From assembly GCA_963772165.1 (NCBI GenBank), contig CAVYWA010000010.1, positions 124,001-188,000 of the forward strand: a stretch of 64,000 nt of DNA. Direction: 5' to 3'. Positions 24,842 through 33,121 of this stretch are shown here, piece after piece. The number at the start of each line of letters is the position of its first letter. Within the stretch, counting starts at the first letter, position 1. The notes beneath the pieces are model-generated. The model made no database searches, was not told where the DNA came from, and was given only the letters and a program-made list of their open reading frames with translations. The DNA comes from JAGVPT01 sp963772165 (GTDB taxonomy: Bacteria; Bacteroidota; Ignavibacteria; UBA10030; UBA8401). Both the position numbers and the translations under genes were made by a program.

Positions 24842-25757
24842 CGGCGGCAGGTTCCACTTTCGCTGCATTCCATTTTTCAAGCGTCCAAGTATTTTCAGAA
24901 AGCGCGATCCAATCCGATAAGTAAATAAAGGCTCCAGCCACAACCAGCATGACCGTCGCGAGTGCGCCCCCCTCAGGACCGAACGAGCCGCCCGTGAGCC
25001 ATACGGGCCCGGATTGTGTCAACACGCCCAACTGAAATTTTTCGAACTGGATTCCGCTGACAGGAAACGAAAAAATATGATTCTGAAAAAAATTCCACGA
25101 GAAATGCAGGGCTATCGGAAACCAGAGCGTTCGCGTCTTGAAATATGCCAGCGAAAGCCACACGCCGGCAAGCGCAACATTAACGAGCGAAAAAAAAGTG
25201 ACATTCGGATTATTCAGGTGAGCTAACCCGAAAAAGGATGCAAACACGACGACGGCGATTATGTTCCCAGTCCCCTCGACCATCGTCTGGAAGAGATACC
25301 CGCGGAAAAGCAATTCTTCGCCGAACGCGCCAATGACAAAAATAACAACGCTCGCACCAAACAGATGGGAGGCTTCAAGAAAAGAGAGAGGCTTCAATGA
25401 CAGCGTTGCCATGCCAAGGCTGTGTTCAGTGATAAAAATTACGGTCATCATCCCGCCGCCGATGAGCGCACCCTGTCCCAGTTCGCGCAAAATTTTTCCG
25501 TGAAGTGGAAAACCGACCGACGACAATGGAGGCCGGCCTTCAAGGAATTTGACGATAAGCCATGTTGTCAATAACAACGCTCCGTAGAAAACCACTTCGC
25601 CCGAAGCAAATGAAGGAATAAAACGAATGTGCGGCAGGATCAGTTTGGCAGGAAAACTGAACACCGTGGTGATGCCCATAAGAGCTGCAACGAAAATTCC
25701 CATTCGCCATCCCGCACGAATAGTTCTCTCCGTTTCGTTGTAGAAAATGGATTTCAT
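24807..25757 (-). CDS. CPBP-family intramembrane metalloprotease
   Basis: A 316-residue polytopic membrane protein with about eight helices and the three CPBP (Rce1/Abi) motifs: FGEELLFRGYLFQ (EExxxR), FFGLAHLNNP and HFSWNFFQNHIF. These residues form the active site in Rce1-type intramembrane proteases. In bacteria such proteins are linked to bacteriocin self-immunity or protein processing, and the role here is unknown. The start overlaps the glyS stop by 4 nt. Confidence 0.88.
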   Translation of the reverse strand: MKSIFYNETERTIRAGWRMGIFVAALMGITTVFSFPAKLILPHIRFIPSFASGEVVFYGALLLTTWLIVKFLEGRPPLSSVGFPLHGKILRELGQGALIGGGMMTVIFITEHSLGMATLSLKPLSFLEASHLFGASVVIFVIGAFGEELLFRGYLFQTMVEGTGNIIAVVVFASFFGLAHLNNPNVTFFSLVNVALAGVWLSLAYFKTRTLWFPIALHFSWNFFQNHIFSFPVSGIQFEKFQLGVLTQSGPVWLTGGSFGPEGGALATVMLVVAGAFIYLSDWIALSENTWTLEKWNAAKVEPAADGQNIVSNTES

Positions 25758-27202
25758 AACGCCTCTAGCTTATCGAGTAAGAATGTTTTCGCGGCACCGA
25801 GGGCGATCCGTTCTTGGTTCATCGAATCACGTTCCCGTACGGTCACGGTCTGGTCCTGCAGTGTTTGCGAATCGATCGTGAAGCAAAACGGCGTCCCTAT
25901 TTCATCCTGGCGCCGGTACCGCCTGCCGACAGCGCCGCTGTCATCGTAAAAAACGCGGAAATATTTTTGCAGGTCAACAGTCATTTTGTGAGCGATACCA
26001 TCCATCCCATCGCGATTGACGAGGGGAAGAATTGCCGCTTTGACCGGCGCAAGACGAGGGTGAAAATGCAGCACCGTTCGCATCTCTTCTTTTCCGTCGG
26101 CAGTCGGCGCCGATTCTTCGTCATACGCGGCAATCAGAAAAGCCATAAACGACCGGCTTGCTCCGGCGGAAGTTTCGATCACGAACGGAATAAATTTTTC
26201 TTTCGTCTGGTCGTCGAAATATTTCATGCTCTTGCCGGAATATTCCTCGTGCCGTGAAAGGTCGAAATTTGTGCGGCTGTGGATCCCTTCAATTTCTCCC
26301 CAGCCGAACGGGAATTGGTATTCGATGTCGTATGCGGCTTTCGCATAATGCGCAAGCTTCTCGTGTTTGTGCCACTGCAGCTGTTCACGTTTCATCCCCA
26401 AATCGAGGAACCACTTCAACCGTTGTTCGCGCCAGTACTCAAACCATGTATCTTCTTCCCCCGGCTTGACAAAAAACTGCATTTCCATCTGTTCGAACTC
26501 GCGCGTCCGGAAGAGAAAATTTTTTGTGTTGATTTCGTTCCGGAATGCTTTGCCGATCTGGGCAATTCCAAACGGCAGCTTTTGCCTCGATGCACTTTGA
26601 ATGTTGAGGAAATTGACGAAAATGCCCTGCGCCGTTTCCGGGCGAAGATAGACGACGCTATTCGTGTCTTCGACCGGTCCGACAAACGTCTTGAACATCA
26701 GGTTGAATTGCCTGGCGTCCGTGAACGTTCCCTTGTTGCCGCAATTGGGACACGAAACCAACGTCCGGATGACGTTGGCGATCACTTCATCGGACGAAAC
26801 ACGCAGCGCGAATTCTTCGGCGACTCTCCGGTCATCGACCTGGCCCGCAAATGCCACGGGGTCGAGTGCGCGCAAGATTTCCTTTTTCTTTTTCACGGAA
26901 AGTTCTTCGAACAGGACATCAACCCTGTAGCGCGCCTTGCATTGTTTGCAGTCCACCATCGGGTCGGTGAAATTCGCGACGTGGCCGGATGCTTCCCAGA
27001 CGCGCGGGTGCATCAAAATAGATGCATCGACCCCTTCAATATCGTCACGCAGCGTCATTGACCTCCACCACGCCTGCTTCAAATTATTCAACAGCTCAAC
27101 GCCCATCGGCCCGTAATCCCAGCAGCCGTTCAGTCCTCCGTAAATTTCGCTCGACTGAAAAACGAAGCCCCGCCGCTTTGCCAGCGAGACGATTTTTTCC
27201 AT
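25754..27202 (-). CDS. glyS: Glycyl-tRNA synthetase, class II alpha2 type
   Basis: Charges tRNA-Gly. The 482-residue protein is the single-chain eukaryote/archaea-like form, not the alpha2beta2 GlyQ/GlyS type of E. coli. Signatures are RRGFVFQSSEIYGGLNGCWDYGP at the N-terminus, a Cys-containing insertion (CKQCKARYRVD, VSCPNCGNKGTF) that may bind zinc, motif 2 around FRNEINTKNFLFRTREF and a C-terminal anticodon domain. It overlaps the upstream small membrane-protein gene by 1 nt and the CPBP gene downstream by 4 nt. Confidence 0.95.
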   Translation of the reverse strand: MEKIVSLAKRRGFVFQSSEIYGGLNGCWDYGPMGVELLNNLKQAWWRSMTLRDDIEGVDASILMHPRVWEASGHVANFTDPMVDCKQCKARYRVDVLFEELSVKKKKEILRALDPVAFAGQVDDRRVAEEFALRVSSDEVIANVIRTLVSCPNCGNKGTFTDARQFNLMFKTFVGPVEDTNSVVYLRPETAQGIFVNFLNIQSASRQKLPFGIAQIGKAFRNEINTKNFLFRTREFEQMEMQFFVKPGEEDTWFEYWREQRLKWFLDLGMKREQLQWHKHEKLAHYAKAAYDIEYQFPFGWGEIEGIHSRTNFDLSRHEEYSGKSMKYFDDQTKEKFIPFVIETSAGASRSFMAFLIAAYDEESAPTADGKEEMRTVLHFHPRLAPVKAAILPLVNRDGMDGIAHKMTVDLQKYFRVFYDDSGAVGRRYRRQDEIGTPFCFTIDSQTLQDQTVTVRERDSMNQERIALGAAKTFLLDKLEAL

Positions 27203-27702
27203 TACCGCCGGGCTTTGTGCGGCGTTCCCCGTACCTTTTTCTTTACCGATGGTTGTGCTCCCTTCTGTGGCTCTTCTTTCGCAATAACGATGCTTTCAAA
27301 AACGTGTTTATCAAACGAAAGATGGATGGTGGATGTTTTTTCTTTAAGATTTTCCGTCGACACTAAGGCAACGTTGAAACGCCGGAGTGAATCCGTCAAC
27401 GCGGTGAGTGCGCGGAGTACTTCAAATTCCGGAGGCACGTGTATTTTAATCTCTTCCCTCACCCCCTGCACATCGCCGACCGAAATGTTCGAACGCCGGA
27501 TTTTCTCCGTCGGGACTGCCATGTGTTTCAGCGTCGAGTCGACGATTGAAGAAATTTCTTTGAGAGGAAGAGCCTCGTGCGTTGATTTCACCTCGGTCGT
27601 TTGCAGCGATCCAGCGGATCGCTCCCGAATGAACGTCAGGACGATAGCCGATGCCGTCAGTGCAATAAGGAGCAATGTCTTTGTGTCGATTTTATTCGGC
27701 AT
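27202..27702 (-). CDS. Hypothetical single-pass membrane protein
   Basis: Not recognised. The product of about 166 residues (ATG at 27702, 12 nt after the nucleotidyltransferase stop) has one N-terminal helix (TLLLIALTASAIVLTFI). A periplasmic region follows that looks like a helix-beta domain (REEIKIHVPPEFEVLRALTALTDSLRR), then a basic tail (KKKVRGTPHKARR). An in-frame TTG at 27708 is an alternative start. It overlaps glyS by 1 nt, so it is translated with it. No motif suggests a function. Confidence 0.65.
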   Translation of the reverse strand: MPNKIDTKTLLLIALTASAIVLTFIRERSAGSLQTTEVKSTHEALPLKEISSIVDSTLKHMAVPTEKIRRSNISVGDVQGVREEIKIHVPPEFEVLRALTALTDSLRRFNVALVSTENLKEKTSTIHLSFDKHVFESIVIAKEEPQKGAQPSVKKKVRGTPHKARR

Positions 27703-27714
27703 ACTCAAAAATAG

Positions 27715-28779
27715 TTACGCTACTTCTACCCTGCTCTGATCTCCAATCATGAACCGATGAACCCGCGGTTTGCCGCTTGCTTCCAAAATTTCAACATCAT
27801 TGCCCAGAATGCTTCCTTCGATGCGGATGCCGACGTTTTGAATTTTACAGTCGCGAAGAATAATACTGTACTCCACTTCGCTTTTCCTGATAATGGTGTC
27901 GTTCCCAACAGCGGTGAAGGGCCCGATATAACTTTCTTCGATCATGCAATTCTTCCCGATGATCACCGGGCCTCGCACAACGCTGTCGATCACCTTTGCC
28001 CCTTCTTCAACAATCACCTTCCCGACCACGGACGATTTTGCGTCGATGCTTCCCCGGTTAGAAGAAACGATGTTGTCAAGGATCAGTCTATTCGCTTCGA
28101 GCAGGTCGAGCGGTTTGCCGGTATCTTTCCACCATCCGGTAATCTCGCTGAACCCAATAGTGCATTTCTTGTCGATGAGATACTGATGTGCATCGGAGAT
28201 TTCCAGCTCTCCCCTCTTGCTTGGTTTGATCGCTTTGCACGCTTCGAAAATGTGTTTGTCATAGATATAAATCCCAGCGACGGCATACTGGCTTTTCGGC
28301 TTCTTCGGTTTTTCTTCGACGCCCACGATGCGGTTGTTTTTAATTTCCGGAACGCCGAACCGTTCCGGGTCCTTCACTTTCGAAAGGGTCAGCCAGCAAT
28401 TGCACTGAGATTTTTGGAATTCATCAATATAGCGTTTGATCCCTCCCACCACCATATTATCGCCAAGGTAAAAGACAAAATTGTCTCCATGAACGAATTT
28501 TTCCGCGAGCATCACTACCTGTGCGAGTCCCCCCGGTTTTTCCTGCGGGATATACGATATTTTTACTCCCCAGCGGCTGCCGTCGCCGACATACTGAGGA
28601 ACCTCCATGCTGTCGGCGTTGTGAACGATGCCGATTTCTTTAATGCCGGCATCGACTGCCGCTTCGATCGCATAATAGAGAATCGGTTTGTTCGCGATTG
28701 GAATGAGATGCTTGTTTTGCGTATGAGTGATCGGGCGAAGCCGTGTGCCGCGTCCGCCGGAAGCGATAAGTGCCTTCAT
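27715..28779 (-). CDS. Sugar nucleotidyltransferase with left-handed beta-helix tail (long RmlA type)
   Basis: A 354-residue protein. The N-terminal nucleotidyltransferase domain (about 1-235) has ALIASGGRGTRLRP, the nucleotide-binding loop, and FVFYLGDNMV, with the metal Asp. The C-terminal part (about 250-354) has hexapeptide-like repeats (AKSSVVGKVIVEEGAKV, GPVIIGKNCMIEES). This matches the long glucose-1-phosphate thymidylyltransferase group, which makes dTDP-glucose for deoxysugars. A related UDP- or CDP-sugar product cannot be excluded, as no other dTDP-sugar genes lie nearby. It is separated from the PHP gene by a heptamer array. Confidence 0.85.
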   Translation of the reverse strand: MKALIASGGRGTRLRPITHTQNKHLIPIANKPILYYAIEAAVDAGIKEIGIVHNADSMEVPQYVGDGSRWGVKISYIPQEKPGGLAQVVMLAEKFVHGDNFVFYLGDNMVVGGIKRYIDEFQKSQCNCWLTLSKVKDPERFGVPEIKNNRIVGVEEKPKKPKSQYAVAGIYIYDKHIFEACKAIKPSKRGELEISDAHQYLIDKKCTIGFSEITGWWKDTGKPLDLLEANRLILDNIVSSNRGSIDAKSSVVGKVIVEEGAKVIDSVVRGPVIIGKNCMIEESYIGPFTAVGNDTIIRKSEVEYSIILRDCKIQNVGIRIEGSILGNDVEILEASGKPRVHRFMIGDQSRVEVA

Positions 28780-28780
28780 A

Positions 28781-28815
28781 TGAAGAATTATGAATTTTAA
28801 ATTAAGAATGAAGAA
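28781..28815. repeat. Degenerate heptamer array between PHP and nucleotidyltransferase genes
   Basis: Five 7-nt units on the plus strand: TGAAGAA, TTATGAA, TTTTAAA, TTAAGAA, TGAAGAA. On the minus strand the best units read TTCTTCA, TTCTTAA and TTCTTCA, the same TTCTNNN type as the other arrays. They fill most of the 46-nt gap just upstream of the nucleotidyltransferase ATG. Confidence 0.45.
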
Positions 28816-28825
28816 TGAACTCTAA

Positions 28826-29626
28826 TTACGACACTCGCAGTTCGCTTCTTTGTCTTTTGGTAAAGACCGAAATCTTACCGTTGCCGTACTTTTCGATGAG
28901 CTGCTTTGCGACATCAAAATCTCTGCCGACTTCGGACGGAGAATGAGCATCGGAACCTAACGCCAGCGGAATCTTATACTCATGAAGAATTCTCAGAATC
29001 TGTTCGCTGGGATAAACTTCCTTGACCGGCTTCCGGAGGCCTGAGGTGTTGATCTCCACCGCTATGTCCGCCGATTTCACAACTTTGAAGACCTCCCGTA
29101 ATACGTCTTCCATATTTTTCGAAGGACGATGTCCAAACTTTTTAACGAGGTCGCAATGCCCGATAATGTCAAACAATTTCGATGCCGCCGACCTTTTGAT
29201 ATGGTTATAATATTGGGCGTACACCTCGTCCACATTTCGTTCTTCGTATTTATGGACGAACGTCGGATTATCGAACCCCCATTCGCCAAGATAGTGTACC
29301 GACCCGATAATATAATCAAACTCGTGCTGAGAATTAAACTCTTTCACCCAGTGTTCCGTCCCGGGGAAAAAATCCCCTTCCAAGGCAAATTTCACGACGA
29401 TGGTATCCCGGTATTTCTCCCGTAATGCAAGGATTTCCGGTTTGTATGTTTGGTGAAACTGTGCCATGGTCATTCTGTGCTGGATATCGAAATCGTTCGG
29501 CATCGGCGAATGGTCGGAGCAGCCGATCTCTTTCAGCCTTGCCGCCACCGCATGAACAATGTATTCCTCGAGAGAACCGTCGGCGTGTTTACAGAGTGAG
29601 TTGTGGGTATGATAATCAACAAGCAT
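28826..29626 (-). CDS. PHP-domain phosphatase, histidinol-phosphatase (HisJ/HisK) family
   Basis: A 266-residue PHP-fold metallophosphoesterase. It opens MLVDYHTHNSLCKHADG with the HxH metal ligands, followed by GCSDHSPMP, the VKFALEGDFFPG stretch, GSVHYLGEW, a further ligand set at FDIIGHCDLVKKFG and LALGSDAHSP at the end. This set matches the HisJ-type enzymes that dephosphorylate histidinol phosphate. No other his gene is in the window, so the substrate assignment is by family only. The start codon overlaps the stop of the DUF2520 gene by 1 nt. Confidence 0.85.
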   Translation of the reverse strand: MLVDYHTHNSLCKHADGSLEEYIVHAVAARLKEIGCSDHSPMPNDFDIQHRMTMAQFHQTYKPEILALREKYRDTIVVKFALEGDFFPGTEHWVKEFNSQHEFDYIIGSVHYLGEWGFDNPTFVHKYEERNVDEVYAQYYNHIKRSAASKLFDIIGHCDLVKKFGHRPSKNMEDVLREVFKVVKSADIAVEINTSGLRKPVKEVYPSEQILRILHEYKIPLALGSDAHSPSEVGRDFDVAKQLIEKYGNGKISVFTKRQRSELRVS

Positions 29627-30480
29627 TAAGTCGCCTTTCTTGACGCAACTCTTGATGTTTCTTTCGCGAGCGCAGCATATAATTGGGAGATATGTTGAAG
29701 ACCTTTCTTCTTTAACTCGGTGCGGTGCATTGTCACTGTTTGAACGTCCCCGCGCGCAATCGGCCCGGTGAGTGCTGAAACCGCCGAGTATTTTTTAACA
29801 TTCATGAGACTCTGCAGAAGAAGGGGCTCAAAGATGGACATTACTTTTCTTCGCGGCAGACGAATACGTTTTCCCAGTTCCTCTACGACGGAGAGGAGCG
29901 TGACAACATAATTCGAACTAAACACCGCAGCGACATGGTACAACACTTTTTGTTGAGGTGATAAAACGAAAGGACGGGCGGCAAAATCATGTGCGATGCG
30001 CGTTGCCGTTCCTACGGCTTTTTTATCTCCCTCAATCCCAATCCAGATGTTTTTCAACCGGCCGGATGCGATGCCGGATTTCGGAAATGTCTGCAGCGGA
30101 TGAAAAGAGCCGACCGCTGCCCCCTTCTGCTTTAACGGTGAAAGAATCCTGGACGACAGCACACCCGAAGTATGAAAGATGATCGACCGGGAAAAATCTT
30201 CATGCCGGCGAGAGAGAAGATGCACAACATTTTTAATTTCATCGTCGGGCACGGCGATGAGGATAATCCCCTCGATGCCGAAACGTTTCGCCGAACTTAA
30301 CTTTCCATGCGGAGCGTGAACACGCTGTCCGAGGTTCTTCGCCGATTTGCCCCCTTTGCTCAGGACAAGCGACAGCGGATATTTTCCTTCTCTGAGAGCA
30401 AGGGCAAGCGCCCTCCCGACGGCGCCCGCTCCGATAATGATAACCGGAGGTTTTTGTTTTGCTCTCAATGAATCTTCCAC
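29626..30480 (-). CDS. Rossmann-fold/DUF2520 domain protein
   Basis: A 284-residue protein. The N-terminal Rossmann domain has PVIIIGAGAVGRALALALRE (dinucleotide loop GAGAVG) and IILIAVPDDEI. The middle segment SIIFHTSGVLSSRIL and VGSFHPLQTFP is typical of the Rossmann-like/DUF2520 family, and the C-terminal half is helical. The fold resembles NADP-dependent F420 or ketopantoate reductase-like enzymes, but the reaction is unknown. It overlaps the Memo gene by 16 nt, so it belongs to the AMMECR1-Memo run. Confidence 0.83.
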   Translation of the reverse strand: MEDSLRAKQKPPVIIIGAGAVGRALALALREGKYPLSLVLSKGGKSAKNLGQRVHAPHGKLSSAKRFGIEGIILIAVPDDEIKNVVHLLSRRHEDFSRSIIFHTSGVLSSRILSPLKQKGAAVGSFHPLQTFPKSGIASGRLKNIWIGIEGDKKAVGTATRIAHDFAARPFVLSPQQKVLYHVAAVFSSNYVVTLLSVVEELGKRIRLPRRKVMSIFEPLLLQSLMNVKKYSAVSALTGPIARGDVQTVTMHRTELKKKGLQHISQLYAALAKETSRVASRKAT

Positions 30481-31304
30481 AGAGCTGCTGAGGCATATCC
30501 GACGACACGCTCGGTGTCGCCCGATATGTCTCCGGAATTGCAGGAATCCAAAACTTCACAATAATCAGCGCCGATTTTTTTTGCGGTATACAACACGGTC
30601 ACGATCGGGCCTCCGCCGCACGCTTCCGCGTGTTCGGTCTCCAAGTCCGACATCAATGCCCGGTCATTCAACTTTTGAATCGAAGCGATCGCAATGGCAT
30701 CAAGTTTTCGCGCGATATCTGAAGAGTAATAATGCGACAAATCAGAGCTGGCAATGAGAAATAGTTCCCGGCCTTTTGCCACCTCGGCAAGAGCGACCCC
30801 CAAGCCCTCGCAGTATTTTCGTTTTTGATCTCCCATCACGATCGGAAGAATCTTTAAACCGCGCACGGCAAGCTGTAAAAAAGGAAGCTGCACTTCCAAC
30901 GAATGCTCCGCTTTGTGCCCGACAAGAGAACTTTGCAGTGCCGGATACTTTTTCAATAATTCGCTGCGTAATTCTGCATCGACCTCAACGGACCCAAGCG
31001 GCGTTTTGAAACTCGCGCCTGAAAAAACCGAAACGCCGTCGAAATATTCCCTGTGGCTCGGCCCGATAAGAACCACGGTGCTGATATGCCTGCCTTTCAA
31101 GAGTGCAAAGGCGCGAGCGGCAGTGCGACCGGAATAGAGATAGCCGGCGTGCGGCACAACCAAACCAATAAGAGTACCGGCATGAGGTGAGGATGTTGAC
31201 TCAGCCATGAGCGTTTCAACAGTATGCCGGAGTTCTTCTTCATGTTCCGGGTAGAACATTCCTGCGACAACGGGGGGACGGGCGTACGACTCTTCATTCA
31301 TCAC
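30465..31304 (-). CDS. MEMO1-family protein (AmmeMemoRadiSam system protein B)
   Basis: A 279-residue MEMO-fold protein, structurally related to class III extradiol dioxygenases. It shows RPPVVAGMFYPE at the N-terminus, VPHAGYLYSGRTAARAF with a conserved metal-site His, LIGPSHREYFDGV, KAEHSLEVQLPFLQ and IASSDLSHYY. It overlaps the AMMECR1 gene by 4 nt. The two families, together with a radical SAM protein, form the conserved AmmeMemoRadiSam set of unknown reaction. The radical SAM member is not in this window. Confidence 0.9.
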   Translation of the reverse strand: MMNEESYARPPVVAGMFYPEHEEELRHTVETLMAESTSSPHAGTLIGLVVPHAGYLYSGRTAARAFALLKGRHISTVVLIGPSHREYFDGVSVFSGASFKTPLGSVEVDAELRSELLKKYPALQSSLVGHKAEHSLEVQLPFLQLAVRGLKILPIVMGDQKRKYCEGLGVALAEVAKGRELFLIASSDLSHYYSSDIARKLDAIAIASIQKLNDRALMSDLETEHAEACGGGPIVTVLYTAKKIGADYCEVLDSCNSGDISGDTERVVGYASAALWKIH

Positions 31305-31864
31305 GGCTTTTGCTCTATAATTTGAGCAGAAAAAATATAAATGCTGGTTTCAGCATGTTTCCACTGGTCCCGCGGCAAGCCCGCCTTCACGCACGTTTCT
31401 TCGAGAAAGCGGGTCACGTTCCAGTGATGTTTTACTGCGACCTGCGGTAGCAACAACCCGCGATACATGCCGGCAACGACAAATAATCCATGCTTCCCAA
31501 CCTGAATTTCTTCTATCGCCGAGATCTCCCTGAGCGGTGAAAGGACAGAAATCTCTATTTGGATCTCGTCCAGCTCGTCTTCAGTTACGGCTTGGAAACG
31601 CGGGTCTTCTGTCGCCGAACGTCCCGCGAGCTGCGACACTGTCTCGGCGAGCGAAGTTTCTGACACGATGACGCCTAAGCAACCCCGCAATTCTCCGCTG
31701 TTGTAGATCGAAACAAAAGCACCGGCCGGTTGAGACAACATGCTCTCGCCAGGGAAACTTTTTCGCTGCTCTTGAGAGCGCTCGGCATCCTTCCCGCAAA
31801 CGGTGCGCCGAATTGATTTCCATGCGATGTCCATCAATTCTTTCTGTTCGGCCGGACTTAGCAT
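31301..31864 (-). CDS. AMMECR1 domain protein (AmmeMemoRadiSam system protein A)
   Basis: A 187-residue AMMECR1 protein with the conserved hexapeptide context GELRGCLGVI (LRGCIG type) and later EIQIEISVLSPLREI and GKHGLFVVAGMYRGLLLPQV. The family is found from bacteria to man and has no firm biochemical role. GGTGA precedes the ATG at 31864, and a good promoter lies 30-60 nt upstream. This makes it the first gene of a ten-gene minus-strand run that ends at the ZIP transporter. Confidence 0.9.
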   Translation of the reverse strand: MLSPAEQKELMDIAWKSIRRTVCGKDAERSQEQRKSFPGESMLSQPAGAFVSIYNSGELRGCLGVIVSETSLAETVSQLAGRSATEDPRFQAVTEDELDEIQIEISVLSPLREISAIEEIQVGKHGLFVVAGMYRGLLLPQVAVKHHWNVTRFLEETCVKAGLPRDQWKHAETSIYIFSAQIIEQKP

Positions 31865-31894
31865 GAGGGGTCACCATCAAAAAATTCCTAACGG

Positions 31895-31923
31895 AAAATA
31901 GTGATTTAATAAATCAGTTTCAA
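31895..31923 (-). promoter_or_regulatory. Sigma70-like promoter for the AMMECR1-to-ZIP gene run
   Basis: On the minus strand TTGAAA (31923-31918), 17 nt, then TATTTT (31900-31895). Transcription should start near 31888, leaving a 24-nt leader. The promoter lies just downstream of the terminator that closes the TonB-cluster run, so the two units are insulated. Confidence 0.5.
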
Positions 31924-31940
31924 CAAACCGATGACCATAG

Positions 31941-31976
31941 AAAGAAAAGCCCCGAACTCAGTATCGAATTCGGGGC
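31941..31976 (-). terminator. Intrinsic terminator of the STAS-exbB-tonB-lipoprotein run
   Basis: On the minus strand a perfect 8-bp stem GCCCCGAA/TTCGGGGC (31976-31949) with a 12-nt loop is followed by TTTTCTTT. It lies 30 nt after the stop of the PsbP-like lipoprotein gene. Confidence 0.8.
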
Positions 31977-32005
31977 ATATTGACTCTTGATCTTACTGCT
32001 TCGTT

Positions 32006-33046
32006 CTATTTTATTTTAAGGCTTGCTATGGCCTTTTCAAAAACCGGAACGTAATCGTCCGCCATCGGTTGATACCACGTAACGACCAAACGATAGACTT
32101 TATCATTTTTTACTACAAAGTATGCCCGGCCCTCGACCTTCGGCTCTGGCGCGTACGTCAAATATTTTGCATCAAGCCCGTCGATCTTCGTATCCTTCGT
32201 TGATTTTGGCTTGAACTTGCCTTTATTTTGTTCGAATACTTTATCCACGGTCAATTTTTTTGCCGGCAGCATATCTATCTGGATCGCACAGTCCTGCCGG
32301 ATTTTATGATGGATGCTCATCGAGAACATCGTTTCGCCTTTTTTGGGCGGGAAGGTATATTCAAAATTATCGGGGTATTGGATTTCAAAAAATTCACCGG
32401 GATACTTTGTCCAGTCAGCCGACGGCTTTGACTCATCGACCTTCGAAACAGCAACTTTCGGCTTCGGGAGTTTGACCGAGCTCAGCACCGTATCAAACAC
32501 GGCGGCGTAGAGGTCATAATCTTCGTTGAAGCCTGCGAGGTTGACATAATAAAACACACTGTCCCGCATCGTAATGATTCTTCGCCCGTAAATCGTTACG
32601 CTTTTGCTGATCTTCGACGAGTAGGAAAGCTCCTGGCCGGTTTCTTTGCCAAGCGTTGCCGGTTGTCCACCGCTAATCACCCCGATGCCGGAGAGTTTAT
32701 CTTTTGTTTGAGCAGCGTAAGCGTCAAGCGTCGTTACACCCGCCGTCGCAAAATTCTCAAAGCCAAAAAGAATTTCCACCCCGTTCTTCCCGCCGCTCGA
32801 AGGATCAAAGAACCATGTCGCAGCCTCCTGCGAAGAATAGATCTTGATCCGATTGGTTTCCGCATTCACTAACCATCCTTTCGGATATTGCAATTCGAAC
32901 CCATAGAACGGGTCCTGGTAGAGATCCCATTCTTTGACCGCCGGCGCTTGCGGTTTACTGCACGAAGAAAACATCAATGCGAGGAGGGCCAGCACAGCGG
33001 CAAGCGGATTCATCGTTGGAATCCATTGCTTAGAAAGATGCATCAT
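32006..33046 (-). CDS. Lipoprotein with two PsbP-like domains
   Basis: A 346-residue protein with a signal peptide and lipobox FSSC (Cys at about residue 29). Two related segments start YQDPFYGFELQYPKGW (about residue 43) and YPGEFFEIQYPDNFEY (about residue 218). Both read like the N-terminal strand pair of PsbP/Mog1-fold domains, giving a tandem duplication. The function is not known, and such domains often act as small binding modules. It is the last gene before a strong terminator, 75 nt after the TPR gene. ATG codons at 33046 and 33043 are both possible starts, with AGGTG just upstream. Confidence 0.7.
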   Translation of the reverse strand: MMHLSKQWIPTMNPLAAVLALLALMFSSCSKPQAPAVKEWDLYQDPFYGFELQYPKGWLVNAETNRIKIYSSQEAATWFFDPSSGGKNGVEILFGFENFATAGVTTLDAYAAQTKDKLSGIGVISGGQPATLGKETGQELSYSSKISKSVTIYGRRIITMRDSVFYYVNLAGFNEDYDLYAAVFDTVLSSVKLPKPKVAVSKVDESKPSADWTKYPGEFFEIQYPDNFEYTFPPKKGETMFSMSIHHKIRQDCAIQIDMLPAKKLTVDKVFEQNKGKFKPKSTKDTKIDGLDAKYLTYAPEPKVEGRAYFVVKNDKVYRLVVTWYQPMADDYVPVFEKAIASLKIK

Positions 33047-33121
33047 ATGTCACCTGTATTGATTGAATGTTATTAAATGACCGACGGTTTCGTGCTTATT
33101 CGTTTCATTCAAAAAACCATG

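Noticed and set aside
27757..28800. 347-codon plus-strand frame
   Set aside because: Antisense to the sugar nucleotidyltransferase gene, whose motifs are clear.
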